NCBI RefSeq assembly: GCF_002234675.1
Contig: NC_019869.2
Location: 14,369,015 to 14,433,014, forward strand
Direction of reading: 5' to 3'
From: Oryzias latipes
Lineage: Eukaryota; Chordata; Actinopteri; Beloniformes; Adrianichthyidae
Length of the DNA: 64,000 nucleotides
In this document: positions 11,788 through 22,321 of the stretch, one piece after another
Position numbering within the stretch: position 1 is the first letter of the stretch
How the letters are laid out: each line of letters begins with the position of its first letter
Notes under the pieces: model-generated
Databases searched by the model: none
What the model was told of the DNA's origin: nothing
The model's input: the letters and a program-made list of their open reading frames with translations, nothing else
Translations under genes and position numbers: made by a program

Positions 11788-14700
11788 GATTAAATTTATC
11801 TGCGCTTTTTCTTGGGGCTCAAAGCACTTACAGTGTTTCCATTATTCATTCAGTCCTCATTCCCATTTGGTGATAGGCGTTTGGTGATAGGTGTTAGGCG
11901 TAGGAGGCGTGGCTTCATTGGACGACCTGCTCTACTGCTTGAGCCACTGCCACCTTGTAAAAGAACATCGCCTGAATGCAACACTGTGAAATCGTAAATT
12001 GCTGATAAAGACGAAAATCTCAGTGGTGTGTGATAGAATCACATCCACACGGCTTGGAGTCCTTTTCTCTGAACACTTTTATTTTTTACATATATTGGTA
12101 AAAAGAGGAGAAGTCCGTCACATCTCCTCATTTTACTCTGAGGAGATGTGACGGACTGCTGCAGCTGCTTTAGCCGTTAAGAGCGTGTCTGTGCTAACGG
12201 AGTTAGAAAAGTGTCAGTAAGTTGTGCTGTATCCTCCTACCTTGGGGAGTAAACTGTCACCAAGCAAAACCGAAGAAAAAGAAAAATTTTTTAGTCCACT
12301 TGTAGTCTTTTTATTTTTATTTTTTTAAGTTTTTCAGTCCTGATCCTTATTTGTTTTTTTTGTCAACATTAAAATAAACGTTTTCATTATTATAAACAAT
12401 TCAAGAGGTTATTTAGCAGAAGTAGATGCATTTTCACGCATGCAAGGACTGATCAGGTAGCTGTGCCAGATTGTGTAGCTATGAGAAAAAACCCCAAATG
12501 GCTGCGATTGTTAAAGTTGGCAGCCTTGCACTCAATTGTTAGAGAAATATTCAATGTCTATTCGTCCCAGTCTCAAAAATATGGACTGCTAGTGCACAAA
12601 ATGCAGTCTTTTAACATGAGAGGTCCCATCAGAATACTGTTATGTATAAATTATGTATCTTGGAATTTTGGGACAAATATGCTTTTTTGAAAGAGGAGAT
12701 CATCCATGCTAAATTTGGTTCTTATACCACAAACTGCATTATTGCTTTCAAACTGGTTTTGAAGGAGGGCCATTTTACTCTGCAGTCAGTGGCGTTTTTG
12801 CCTCACAAGCACCTGAGTAATTCAATAAACTGACCTGAATCCTGAATTGGTATTTGATTCTGCTGATGTGTGTTGAAACTGTGTGACATTTCCAGGTAGC
12901 TTGATCCACTCCTAAAAGTGCAGTGTGAAAGAAAACCTAAGAAATCAATACTTTGGGTGTTCCCTGCCCAGCAGAAAAGAATCTGCTGCTCTTTCCAGTC
13001 TGAAAGCGTCTTTAGGTTTCTGGGCAAATGTTCTATCTGTGCTGCTGTTTGGGTAAATCTTGACATCAAAAAGAAACGTCACTGTTTAGATGCTCTTTCA
13101 ACATACATGGAGATCTGTTTAAATACAACCTCTGGAGCTTATTTTGATTTTGTTCCTGTTGTTTTCACTCCAAAAACAAAAAAAAAAAGACCTCTCCAAA
13201 CACCAACAGAGATCCTTGTAGACTTTGGCAAACAGTCAAACGTGTGTCACGTTGGCCCTTTGGCCCCCATAAAGACACAGAGAGGCCAAAATAGCTCTGA
13301 AGGTGGGCTAAAAGCTGAACTCTCACTTTGCTTCTCACTTTAGTCCACCGCTGCAACGCTGTTTATAACTTCAGCAAAGAAGAGCCTCACTTTAGGAAGT
13401 GGGACAAAAAAAGGTGAGCTGGATGCTCACGCCATGAGGAAGACAAAGAGAGGCTTCTTCTACTTTTGTAAATGATGAAAACTCCTGGTGCAGCACATGC
13501 TCCCACCGCACTCCATAAATGTGCATTGGTTCACTACAAAAATCTAACTGCTTTTATGTCCAAATTTCAATCAATGCTAAGTTTGTTAAACATTTGGGGC
13601 AGTTAGACTTCACTATCAGCATTCTGCAGCGTTTCAAAAAGCCTCCAAGGTGCAGGTGCAGCAGTTTGTTTTCCAGTGCGGCAGCAGAAAAGCCCGACGG
13701 TTGGGCGATGCAGCTGCACCTTCACCTTGGGCACGCCGTGCCTGAGCACCTAAAAGCCATGCGCCCAACATCTACACACAGGAAAGACAGACAGGTATTG
13801 GCAGAGGAAGTCGTTCTACAGTTATCAGTAAACACACTTTGAACCAAAGCCATTGATACCGCAACGCTGGGTGCAGAAGTAGAACGTCACATTTGAGGAA
13901 CCAAAATTGTGTTGTGCTTTTGTGGTTTCACAGAGAAAAATGAGGAAAACGTCCGGAACCTGAAACACTGAGCTTAGAATGCGGTGAAGCAACTTCAGCA
14001 ACATCAACCTGAACTGTTTTGTAATGAATTTTCACCCCCTGCTCTGCACATCAGTGCGCGTTCACTTAGACACAGATGTCTCAAGGTCCCCGTCATTGCA
14101 CAAAGTCAGGTCGAAGTCTCAACTTGTTATTGTGACATCTGCATTCTTCTCCGTTCCAGCCACTCGGATGCGGGTTTGTTTGTGTGCTCAGGACCGTTTT
14201 CCTGTTGCGTAATCCACTCCTGAAGTTAGAACTTGTGCTATTAGTCCATGTGGTCTCTAAACAAGTCCAGATTGAAGACTCGTCTGTTTTTTTGTTGGGT
14301 TGTATGGGGAAACATCTTCACCTTCTTTAGAAAACCAAGGCGCGCTGTAAAATGACCCAGAAGGTCCTCTGCCAGCTTCTATCCATGAAGGGATCAGATC
14401 AAACATTCTAGAAGGCTGTGATTTTTCAATTTTTTTAATTTTTTTTTTTTAATGAATGCAGTTTAACATTTCATTAAAGACTCAGTCGGATTAAAATGGT
14501 GTTTATGGTGTTATTAACATTTTCTTGTGGCATTCTTCTGATGATGGAGGACATGGGTAAAGAAAATTAAGCTTAAAAAGGCCAAGAGTATTTCTTTAGT
14601 CAAATTGTTGGGAATCAGGAGCAAATGAAAAAATACTGTTTGAAAAAGATTGTATTTGTGACAAACAAAATACACAAGGGAGGGGGCTGTAAGCTAGCGG

Positions 14701-17700
14701 TAGAGCATTTAAACAGAGAGCTCTCAGTTATGGGTGACAGGAAGTGGGGGCAGGGTTACTTCGCATCAACTGTCTACAACCCAGAGGGGAATTTCTGATG
14801 AACTCCTGCCGCTCTGCAGAAACGATGTCTTTGAAATTGATAGTTTATTGATTTTGACTAAAAATAAGAATAATAAAAAGAATTAAAAGACCACTGTGAA
14901 TGCTTTGATAATAGATCAGGAGTGGGTCTATAAACCCATAAATAAGTTTCATTAAATGTGATGCATCTGCAGGTTCCAACAGTTATCATCTTTGTTTGTT
15001 TTTTCTGTCAGTTCATAGCAGCTGGATGGGTTTTCAGTCCAGAGTCTGTGCTGACTGACACTTCAGCTCCAAGTTTTGGTGTGTTTTGTATTTTGGGTCA
15101 TTCGATTGCTTCATGATGAACCCCTGACCATCTAGACACACAGTCGGAGAAACTGCAGTGTGCTTGTAGCTGTTCCTCAGGCTCCCTATAAAAGTCCCAT
15201 AGGAACCAAAAACATTTCTGTTTTCTTAGAATTATAAATCCAAGTGATGTTTTAGGTTGCTGGATATTTTAGCTTCTAACAAGAAGTTCTTTTAAATGTA
15301 TGTATCAGACGTGAACTGCCTAACCTCTGATTGAAAACCAGTTGGGCTGTTCTAATTCTGAAGGCAGGTGTCTGCTCAGAAGCAGGTTTCATGGGAGGAG
15401 CCTGCTGGCTGCAGGCCTCCTATCTGCTCCGTCTGCTGCTGATTTGCGTTTGATTTGCAAATCAGAACCACAGCATTCATAAAAAAATTGGTTTGTAGAA
15501 GTTTTTTCTTTGGAATTTACACGTTTTTTGACAGAGAACTTGACTAGTTCAACTTTTCTTTTCGATGACTGTAACGAGAGCTGCGAGTCACTTCAACGGC
15601 TCAGAGAAACGCCTGAAGCCAAGTGGAGCAGCTGAGTGAGGAGCTGAAACAGCCTCTGTTCTCATGGGAACATTAACTGGAGCCACAAGCCTCGGATGAT
15701 GTTACACCTGATTTCAACAAAGAAAAAGAAAACCTTCCATTCGCACTCACTGATGGTTGTTGTTGGTGACGTTGTGTCGAGACGCTACATTTTTTTTCAA
15801 GTCTGAACCCCCTGTTGGAGAACATTTCTGCTCATTTCCACAAAAACAAAGAGTTTGGACAGCATCAAAAAAACAAATGGTAATAACTTCCAACCATTGT
15901 TCCTTTTGTTTTGAATTTCTTAAAAATGTTCACCCAAATATCTAATTCAGAGGTGGGATGGGTGTTGTCCCTGACTCCTGTTATGACATTTTGCACAATT
16001 GTGGTGCAGTTTTTTGATTGACAGGTTATCCCTAAACCCTCAGCTTTACTTGTGTCTATCTCACCATCTTGTCATATCCTGACAAGATGGTAACAACAAG
16101 GCTTTGTCCAAATTCCCTCAACACTCACTTTTTAGTGCACTATATTTGGGAGTTTTTCTTGGGGGTTGTCCAAATTAACAATTCCGAAATCCATGTTTCC
16201 TGGAAATTTTGATGAAGTCTGCAAAAAACTAGTCTGCATCACTAGATTTCTGAATATAGACCACAATGCATTGCATTTTAACAGTTTGTCATGTGAAAAA
16301 AACGTGTGTAAATACATGTTAAATAAATCATCCCAGTTTTCATCTTCAGAACACAGTGGAGTCAGAAACGGTCTTCGTAAAATGCTCATATTTACTACAG
16401 TATTAGGTTTTTACTTCAGAAAATGGGTGACATCCTATTTGCCATTTTAAAGAATAAAACAGTAGTGAGCATTACTACGTTACATTACGTGAAAATCCAG
16501 GGTAATGGATAGTCCCACTGTTTTTGGGATTAGGGAGTAGGGAGGGAAGCCAGACTTAGCCTCAGTGTAGGTTTGAAATCAGTTTTAAAGAAGTCACATG
16601 ACCTCAACCTTTCCTCTGTGGCTGCAACCACACAAAGCTCAGAGTCTGAAGGGGAGGTTTTATGAAACTGAAGATTTGAGAAAATTCAGGCATTTATGTT
16701 CGAGGAAAGAACATTTTCACAGGACTTGATCTTGATCTCCCCTCACAGCGTTTCAGATCCGCTGGAGATTTGCCTGAATCCTATGCACTGGTCTACTGAA
16801 GGCTTTGACTTAATTTAATGCATCACATTACCATTGATGGAAGCTGAATTTTAAATTGATCTAATCAAAGAAAAACGGCCACTAAAAAACTCATTTTGCA
16901 TAACATACGGATAAGAGTGTGGAACAGTCAAACTTCACACCCGCGGCCATATGCACACAGCTGATAATGCATGTCACAGCAATGTACGTCTGTCCTCATA
17001 TCCAAAACCCCCTTTATCACAGGCAAACAGATGTGTTTAAAACTACAGGCTTTACTTTAGCCGTCATGCTGCTCACAGTTCTGAGTCTGTGCTCGAAATT
17101 CAAAGTTTTATTAATGAAATTACTGACCCCGTCCCTCCAGCGTTGATAATCAGGGTCACTTTTGTTTTTAAAATGCAACATCATCTTCAGGTAGAAGCAG
17201 GTCACATCAACTGAGAAGTTCATTAAATGTCTCCCAGTGGATTCAGCACATGTTTGAGTTTCAGTCCTGTTTCCCTGTGTGAAAAGTGCAGGGGTAGGGC
17301 GGTCAACCTCTGATCAAAAGATTGCAGGTTCGATACCCGCCTTGCCTGCTCATGTGTCGAAGTGTCCTTGGGCAAGACACGAAACCCCACCTTGCCTCTG
17401 GTGCACGGGTCCCCAAACATTTTCCAGTGGGGGCCACATGACGTTTCCATTCTCTGATTGGGAGCCAGGGTCAGTTTGAAACAGAAAAGTGTGACGATCG
17501 CAGGGTTGTCTAAATGTAAACATTTATTGTTTCCCAGAAAACCACACATAACCAAATATAAATAACCCGATCGGATATCAAATAATCCTCTCTGGGTTCC
17601 TCACCAAAAAAATAATAAGAACATAATAACTTAATTGCTTAATAGCTATAAGAGCTTTGGGAGTTTTTCTGCTCGCATTTGCAAGTTATCATATTTCTCT

Positions 17701-20700
17701 TTGTGACGGGATTCATAATGTCAGCGTAGATTGTCTTCTTTGAATACCGCCACCGTCAATTGGCAGATGAACAAAAATACTTGTTTGTGCACAACAGGTT
17801 AAACACCCTGCATTCTGGATCAAATTTTCTCCTCCCTAACCTTTTTGTCATTTTTCCGTTCTGATTGGGGGTCTGTCCCAGTCACCTGGACAGAGAGCCA
17901 CTTGGTAGTTCTATGACTGGGGCAAAGTGAATTTGCAGTAGCAACATTTTTAGGTTGGCTGACATTTAAATTCAAATAAGCTTTATTGACCTGAGGAAAC
18001 AATTCCAGGGATTCCGTTGGGCAGGCCCAGTTCACAAGGCTTCACCTTTCCATGGTTCCATGAGTCTTGATCACGTAGCCATGCTAAAAAAAAAACGCAA
18101 CAAAAAGAAAGGAAAAAGGGTCCCTCTCTGGTATCATTCAGGGGGCCAGGTCAAATGCATGGGCGGGCCGCGTCCGGCCCCCGGGCCACAGTTTGGGGAC
18201 CCCTGCTCTGGTGGAAGGTTGGCGCCAGCGTTCGTCAGCGGGGCCGCCATTAGTGTGTAAATATGTGTGAAAGGGTGAATGGGACAGTGACTGTTTGGGC
18301 ATTTGAGGAAGGTAGAAAAGCACTTTACAAGAACGCACCATTTGTGATGGAGAACTGTTCTTCACTCATCTCGACTGTCCACTTTGCTTTCAACAGAGGA
18401 CATCCTGTCCAGAGACTCTGGGGAATGTGCCATTTGTTTGGAGGAGCTGGAGCAGGGAGACACCATCGCCAGGCTTCCTTGCCTCTGTATCTACCACAAA
18501 GGGTAACTTCATTCCCAAAAACACCTAAACCGATTAATGTACACATTCAGTAAACCGACTGTCAGCAGCTGGGCCTGCCTGAAGATTTATTTAAGCTTCA
18601 CAGATAAAATATTTTCTGTTTAAATGTTTCTTGAACTGAAGTGATCGGGAAAGAAACTTTAACTTTTTTTTAAGTTTGTTCCACTCATGCACTTCAATGC
18701 AACAAGGATTTCAAGTTATTGCTAATGAAACTTTTTTAGCGTTGTAGACATTATTTTTAGTTAGACTCAAAGTTTTCTCAACTTCTCAAAGAAATAAAAT
18801 GAGATTTTAATGAATTCACATTTGATTTTCTTCATCCTAGATTTGAGTTTTGATCCCAGAAGAATTTTATGATCTTGGCAAGTTTAAAGTCTGAAATTAT
18901 TTTTTGTAAAACATCCTCTCTAGGTCACTAAAGATAAATCTTCACCAACATCTTTGGTCAACAAAGTCAAAAAGTCCAGATTTTCCATAACTTTGTGGAC
19001 ATCCCAAAGAAAAACCCAGAAACATTTGCAAAAGATCAATGCAGACTGACTTTAAGGAATCAAATCAAATCAAATCAAACTTTATTTATATAGCACTTTT
19101 ACAACTCAGGTCACTCAAAGTGCTTTGCATAAAAATACAATCAAATTTAAAAAAAAAGACAAACAAAAGTTTTGTTTAAAAACCGCACAATGCAGACAAA
19201 CTCCCCCCACACACACAAACACACACACACATATCATGATAACAAAAGTTATAAAATGATGCAATGTAGAAATCTTGCTTTGTACTGAATTGGGGAAACG
19301 AGATTTTGGGGACATGTCCACATCAGTGACTTCAAGTTTACGAAATACTCTACCACAGGACCCCCCAGATCTGACTTTAAGAGCCAGACCCCGGAGATCC
19401 CATCGCAGCGACCCCGTCCGCTGAGAAGAGTCAGTCACTGATGTGGAGGATCCCTCTGAGGAAAACACTGGAGTTACAAATAAAATGGAAAAGGAATAAA
19501 ATAACATGGAAAATAGATAAATAACTAAATAAGTACATAAATTAACCTTAATAGACAGATATAAAATGGTAAATGTGAATTAAAATTAAAAACAAGTAAA
19601 AAATAAATAAATGTAAACATACACATATGTCAAACTGTTAAAAAAAAGAACATGAATAATTAAAATATCAAATAAGTCCCTAAATTTCAACTAAAAGCAG
19701 ATTAAAATGATAGGTCTTGAGGCTTCTTTTACAAATCCTATCCACAATCTCTGCGGCCCTGCGGCATGCTGGGAGGCTGTTCCAGAGGTGAGTTCCGTAG
19801 TAACTGAATGAGCCTCGCCGTATGTTTTTGATCTGACTGATAACTAAAAGGCCGGTATCAGAGGACCTCAGAGCGCTCATACTTTAAAATCATATCAGAT
19901 TAATATGAAGACCCAAGACCATGAAAACATTTATAAACCAATAAAAAACATTAAAATCAATCCTGAATTTTACAGGGACCCAATGCAGCGATTTATAAAT
20001 CGGTGTAATGTGTTCCCACCCCCTGGTCCTCGGCAGCACGCATGCGGCAGAATTTTGCAGCAGTTGAAGGTTCGATATCCTTGTACTACTAGGGAAACCA
20101 GAGAGCAAGGCATTACAATAATCTAATCTGCTGGAAATTAAAACAATCATTAGCACCTCTGTGCTGGCAAGAGAGAGAAATGGGGGCACTGACAATTTTT
20201 AAGAAGATTTTGTGATGTATTTAATTTGCAGTATTTTTTTTTTACTATGTTACATAATAGTGCCACAACAAACCTAAACCTAAAATGTATACATTAAATA
20301 AAAGTAAAGACAATGTATTAAATGTATTTAAAAAATCAGATGAACTTTCTCTAGCTACACTATAAAAAGTTCAAGGGTTTATTTTTAATAGTATAGAAAT
20401 TGTGTGCCATAACGCTTTTTTTGTTTTTAACTAAAAATTTCAAAGCTAAAAAGCTTTTTGTCGTCAAACTGGAAACGCTGAGGCCTTCAGCTTAGCTGTC
20501 TGGCAGCTAGATGGGACAAAAAAGTGGATTAATCTTAATTTTATGATTTGATAGTTACTTTTTCACAGCTTTGCATCCACTTTTAAAATCTATTTTTGCA
20601 TTAGTGTACGTTAAATGTGCTAGGAAAATGAAAATGGGAAGGGAACAAATACAACATTGTATTCCAGAGCCTGCATTGTGTTAGCCTGTTAAAGTTAACC

Positions 20701-22321
20701 ATTTGTTGTCTCTTAGAGTAAATGCCCCCTTCAGTCTTTAGTTTCACTAGCAGCGAACCGTGCAATACACCTGGGCCTTCAGTAGTGCTGCGTCTGAATC
20801 ACTCAACCCCTCTTTAACCTTTTTTATTCCTCTAAATAAACTGAATAAATAAAATAAATCTCAGTAAACTGAGTAAACAAATCTCAGTATGCAACTACAG
20901 CCAGCACAAAACATTGAAAGCAACCACACAAATTTGGAATATTATTTATTATATTTATCATTTCACTCATCAAAAAATCGGATTATTTGAAGCCAAAATC
21001 CATCCTCCTCTCTTTCCTCATGTAGATTAAGGCGCTTCAATTCCATTAAGAGGTACTTTTCTATTCCATCAAGTCCAATGCTGAGAGCTGAGTCTGTCCA
21101 GTTGTGTTTCTGCATAGGTTTTAATTTGCTTTAAAGCAGAAAATGTCCGCTTGACAGAAGATTGGACACAGAGATGGTCAGCTCCACAAACACACAAATC
21201 TGTATGGCTGCTCATGATCTCACTCAGATTTTTCTGATGAAGGAAGTCGAGGAGGTCAGTAGGAGATTTTCCTCCTAAATCCTCCATGGCGTACATTACA
21301 GTCAGCTCTGTTTTTAACCGAGACAGTTCAAAAAGTCTTGAAAACGTCATGAAACGTCTGTCCAATCAGAATGTCTGAATAACGTGACGTTGCCTAAGCC
21401 TGCTAGAACAGCGGTCCCCAACCGCTGTTCAGTAGCGGCCCCAGCCGCTACCGGTCCGTTAAAACTTTGTGTGTTGCATACCGGTCCGTGGCGTTAAAAA
21501 GGTTGGGGACCACTGTGCTAGAAGACCCTGCTTACGCCAACTCAAAATCTGATTGGTTGAAAGAAATTAATAACCGATATTGATTTTGCCTATGGGGGCC
21601 TTAACGACTTATGGTTCATTCATTCATTTTCATTCATTCATCTTCTTGACCGTTTTTACCTTTCGGGGTCACGGGGTTGTCGGAGCCTATCCCGGCCACT
21701 TGGGCGTAGGCAAGGGATGCCCTGGACTGGTCGCCAGTCTGTCGCAGGGTAGAATATCCTCAATCACACGTCCATTCATTTAGAGTTGCCAATCAACCTA
21801 TGAAGCACGTTTTTGGACAGTGGGAGGAAGCCGGAGATCCCGGAGAAAACCCACGCATACACGGGGAGAACATGCAAACTCCACACAGAAAGGTCCCCCA
21901 TTGATGTTGTGTTTTTCATATCCCCCAGCCGGGACTTGAACCTTGGGCCTTCTTGCTGTGAGACTTATGGTGAATACCCTTAACCTGCCTGGGAGGCAGG
22001 TTAAAGGTAAAGGACAGCTGAATTGCGATTGGTTAAATGCTCCAATATGAAAATACGTCTGTCTGGAGGCAGCATAATCATCATAAACAAAATAAAAGGG
22101 AAGGGAAAGACCACTTGGAATGATTTGAGTACGCATGGACAAAATATAATAAACATATGATTCAGATCATTTTTAGGCCTTCAGAGAAGGCCTTGAAGGC
22201 CCTCACGGCCCACCACTGAGTATCACTGGTTTGTTTACCGGTAGTATATCTTTTATGTTTCAGGTGCATAGATGAATGGTTTGAGGTGAACCGCTCATGT
22301 CCGGAACATCCTGCTGACTAG
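9444..22321 (+). CDS. znrf2: ZNRF2, zinc/RING finger E3 ubiquitin ligase, complete (4 coding exons, 192 aa)
   Basis: ZNRF2 is a membrane-associated E3 ubiquitin ligase. Mammalian ZNRF1/2 act at endosomes, lysosomes and the plasma membrane, and ZNRF2 has been linked to Na/K-ATPase and mTOR regulation. Exons are 9444-9762, 10791-10886, 18397-18502 and 22264-22321, totalling 579 bases with TAG at 22319-22321. ATG 9444 is chosen because it yields MGAKQSS, an N-myristoylation signal (G2, S6); an in-frame extension to 9408 has no ATG. Residues 5-30 are the Ser/Gly-rich N-terminus (GRTRAYSSSDLPS) typical of ZNRF2 rather than ZNRF1. Residues 91-106 hold the conserved LLIGSLPAQLSPRLLGG block. A zinc finger begins FHCPVCSKF (C110, C113, H126, C130). 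The RING at 149-189 has C149, C152, C167, C169, H172, C175, C186 and H189, ending SCPEHPAD. The protein is shorter than mammalian ZNRF2, mainly in the disordered N-terminal half. Every intron is GT-AG and all phases agree. Confidence 0.95.
9763..10790 (+). other. znrf2: ZNRF2 intron 1
   Basis: GT-AG intron of about 1 kb. I see no repeat or RNA gene in it. Short frames on both strands are unsupported. Confidence 0.7.
10791..10886 (+). CDS. znrf2: ZNRF2 exon 2 (zinc finger)
   Basis: The exon runs from TTTTCCCAG|GA to ACAACA|GTAAG and encodes GFHCPVCSKFMAADEMEKHL followed by LMCFSKTRLTYN. It supplies the zinc finger that precedes the RING in all ZNRF proteins. Confidence 0.94.
11754..11787. repeat. 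AAT trinucleotide microsatellite
   Basis: Uninterrupted (AAT)n of about eleven units, abutting a SINE-like segment and probably its 3' tail read in reverse. Confidence 0.9.
11788..11955 (-). mobile_element. tRNA-derived SINE, internally deleted, minus strand
   Basis: On the minus strand the segment starts GTGGCAGTGGCTCAAGCAGT, a tRNA-like head with an A-box-like TGGCTCAAGCAGTAG, as in many fish SINEs. It ends in sequence resembling a LINE-type 3' end (AGCGCAGATAAATTTAATCC) and the AAT tail. The B box is missing, so the middle appears deleted. Confidence 0.5.
12112..12157. repeat. Perfect 19-bp inverted repeat with 8-nt loop
   Basis: The left arm AGTCCGTCACATCTCCTCA (12112-12130) is the exact reverse complement of 12139-12157, separated by TTTTACTC. 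It lies inside ZNRF2 intron 2, so transcripts could fold there. It is shorter than a normal pre-miRNA and no known family was recognised. Confidence 0.9.
14695..14940 (-). repeat. Dispersed repeat family R1, minus-strand copy
   Basis: The reverse complement matches 31875-32072 and 1-125 through the GCTCTGCAGAAACGATGTC and AACTCCTGC blocks, with the end block GGAGTGGGTCTATAAA. No coding potential. Class unknown. Confidence 0.65.
16105..16545. repeat. Possible degraded MITE with TTTGTCCAAATTCCCTC end
   Basis: The left end reads TTTGTCCAAATTCCCTCAAC; the right side has ATCCAGGGTAATGGATAGTC and GGGATTAGGGAGTAGGGAG, an approximate inverted match to the left end. A related right part appears at 55700-55785 (GGATAGT, GTAGTGAGTGTATTCGGACA). 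Boundaries and class are uncertain. Confidence 0.35.
17283..18345 (+). mobile_element. tRNA-derived SINE interrupted by a hAT-like element
   Basis: The left part (17283-17403) has a tRNA-like head with a perfect B box GGTTCGATACC at 17327-17337 and a body including GTCCTTGGGCAAGACAC. The right part (18214-18345) continues the SINE and ends in the LINE-like tail GAAAAGCACTTTACAAGAAC. Same family, minus strand, at 42750-42995 and at the right window edge. The 802-bp insertion at 17404-18205 separates the halves. Confidence 0.75.
17404..18205. mobile_element. 802-bp nonautonomous hAT-like transposon with perfect 8-bp target duplication
   Basis: The left end CACGGGTCCCCAAAC and the right end GTTTGGGGACCCCTG are inverted copies differing at one of 15 positions. 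The flanks are exact 8-bp direct repeats, CTCTGGTG at 17396-17403 and 18206-18213. Terminal motif and duplication length are those of hAT elements. No transposase frame is present, so it is nonautonomous. Removing the element and one duplication restores the SINE. Confidence 0.85.
18397..18502 (+). CDS. znrf2: ZNRF2 exon 3 (RING, first part)
   Basis: The acceptor is TTTCAACAG before 18397 and the donor GTAACT at 18503. It encodes DILSRDSGECAICLEELEQG then DTIARLPCLCIYHK, carrying RING ligands C149 to H172. The codon split across the exon 2/3 junction reads AAG (K139); relatives as I recall have an acidic residue there. Confidence 0.93.
19058..20185 (-). mobile_element. L2-like LINE relic, 3' part, minus strand
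   Basis: On the minus strand the element encodes broken pieces of an L2-type reverse transcriptase C-terminus: SSRLDYCNALLSGFPSSTR, LQLLQNSAACVLPRTRGW, HITPIYKSLHWVPVKFRIDF and later YYGTHLWNSLPACRR. Frameshifts and stops separate them. It ends with the characteristic 3' end (AAAGTGCT, TATATAAATAAAGTTTG) and a TTTGA-type tail at 19058-19080. A CA-rich low-complexity block at 19206-19232 lies inside. It is 5'-truncated, as is usual for LINEs. Confidence 0.8.
20950..21365 (-). pseudogene. hAT-family transposase relic (C-terminal dimerisation region)
   Basis: The minus-strand frame 21365-21069 reads MDRRFMTFSRLFELSRLKTE, then ICSS-like debris, then VQSSVKRTFSALKQIKTYA and ETQLDRLSS. The pattern ER(C/T)FSALKRIKTYLR with following RL is the conserved C-terminal hAT dimerisation region also found in ZMYM-like domesticated proteins. 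Upstream catalytic regions and a start are absent, and sequence beyond 21069 is disrupted. It is not evidently the source of the adjacent 107-bp MITE. Confidence 0.6.
21409..21515. mobile_element. 107-bp hAT MITE with perfect 8-bp target duplication
   Basis: The left end CAGCGGTCCCCAACC and right end GGTTGGGGACCACTG are inverted copies with one mismatch in 15. Perfect direct repeats TGCTAGAA flank it at 21401-21408 and 21516-21523. Motif and duplication length indicate hAT. The interior repeats CCGCTACCGGTCCGT-like sequence and has no coding capacity. Confidence 0.9.
21605..21970 (-). mobile_element. V-SINE/mermaid-type SINE, minus strand
   Basis: The minus strand reads from a tRNA-like head (CACAGCAAGAAGGCCC, GGTTCAAGTCCC) through GAGTTTGCATGTTCTCCCCG and TCCTCCCACTGTCC to GGATAGGCTCCGACAAC and ends in a (GAAT)n tail. 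This is the typical V-SINE layout. Further copies occur at 34815, 50285, 51247, 57845 and 61246. Confidence 0.8.
22264..22321 (+). CDS. znrf2: ZNRF2 exon 4 (RING end and stop)
   Basis: The acceptor is TTTATGTTTCAG before 22264. The exon completes G174 and encodes CIDEWFEVNRSCPEHPAD then TAG, with RING ligands C175, C186 and H189. This C-terminal segment is nearly invariant in ZNRF1/2. Confidence 0.95.

Larger units (their letters stand above)
10887..18396 (+). other. znrf2: ZNRF2 intron 2 (7.5 kb)
   Basis: Large intron holding a tRNA-like SINE head with an AAT tail (11754-11955), a 19-bp perfect hairpin (12112-12157), an R1 repeat copy (14695-14940), a possible degraded MITE (16105-16545) and a SINE interrupted by a hAT-like element (17283-18345). 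The remaining sequence shows nothing recognisable. Confidence 0.65.
18503..22263 (+). other. znrf2: ZNRF2 intron 3 (3.8 kb)
   Basis: Contains an L2-like LINE relic (19058-20185), a hAT transposase relic (20950-21365), a 107-bp hAT MITE (21409-21515) and a V-SINE (21605-21970). A short 11-bp hairpin sits at 21980-22004 (arm TTAACCTGCCT, loop GGG). The rest of 18503-19057 and 20186-20949 shows nothing recognisable. Confidence 0.65.

Noticed and set aside
12112-12157. microRNA precursor
   Set aside because: A 19-bp stem with an 8-nt loop is too short for a normal vertebrate pre-miRNA and no known mature sequence is recognised.
17327-17337. tRNA gene suggested by a perfect B box
   Set aside because: No cloverleaf or acceptor stem; the surrounding sequence is a SINE body found elsewhere in the window.
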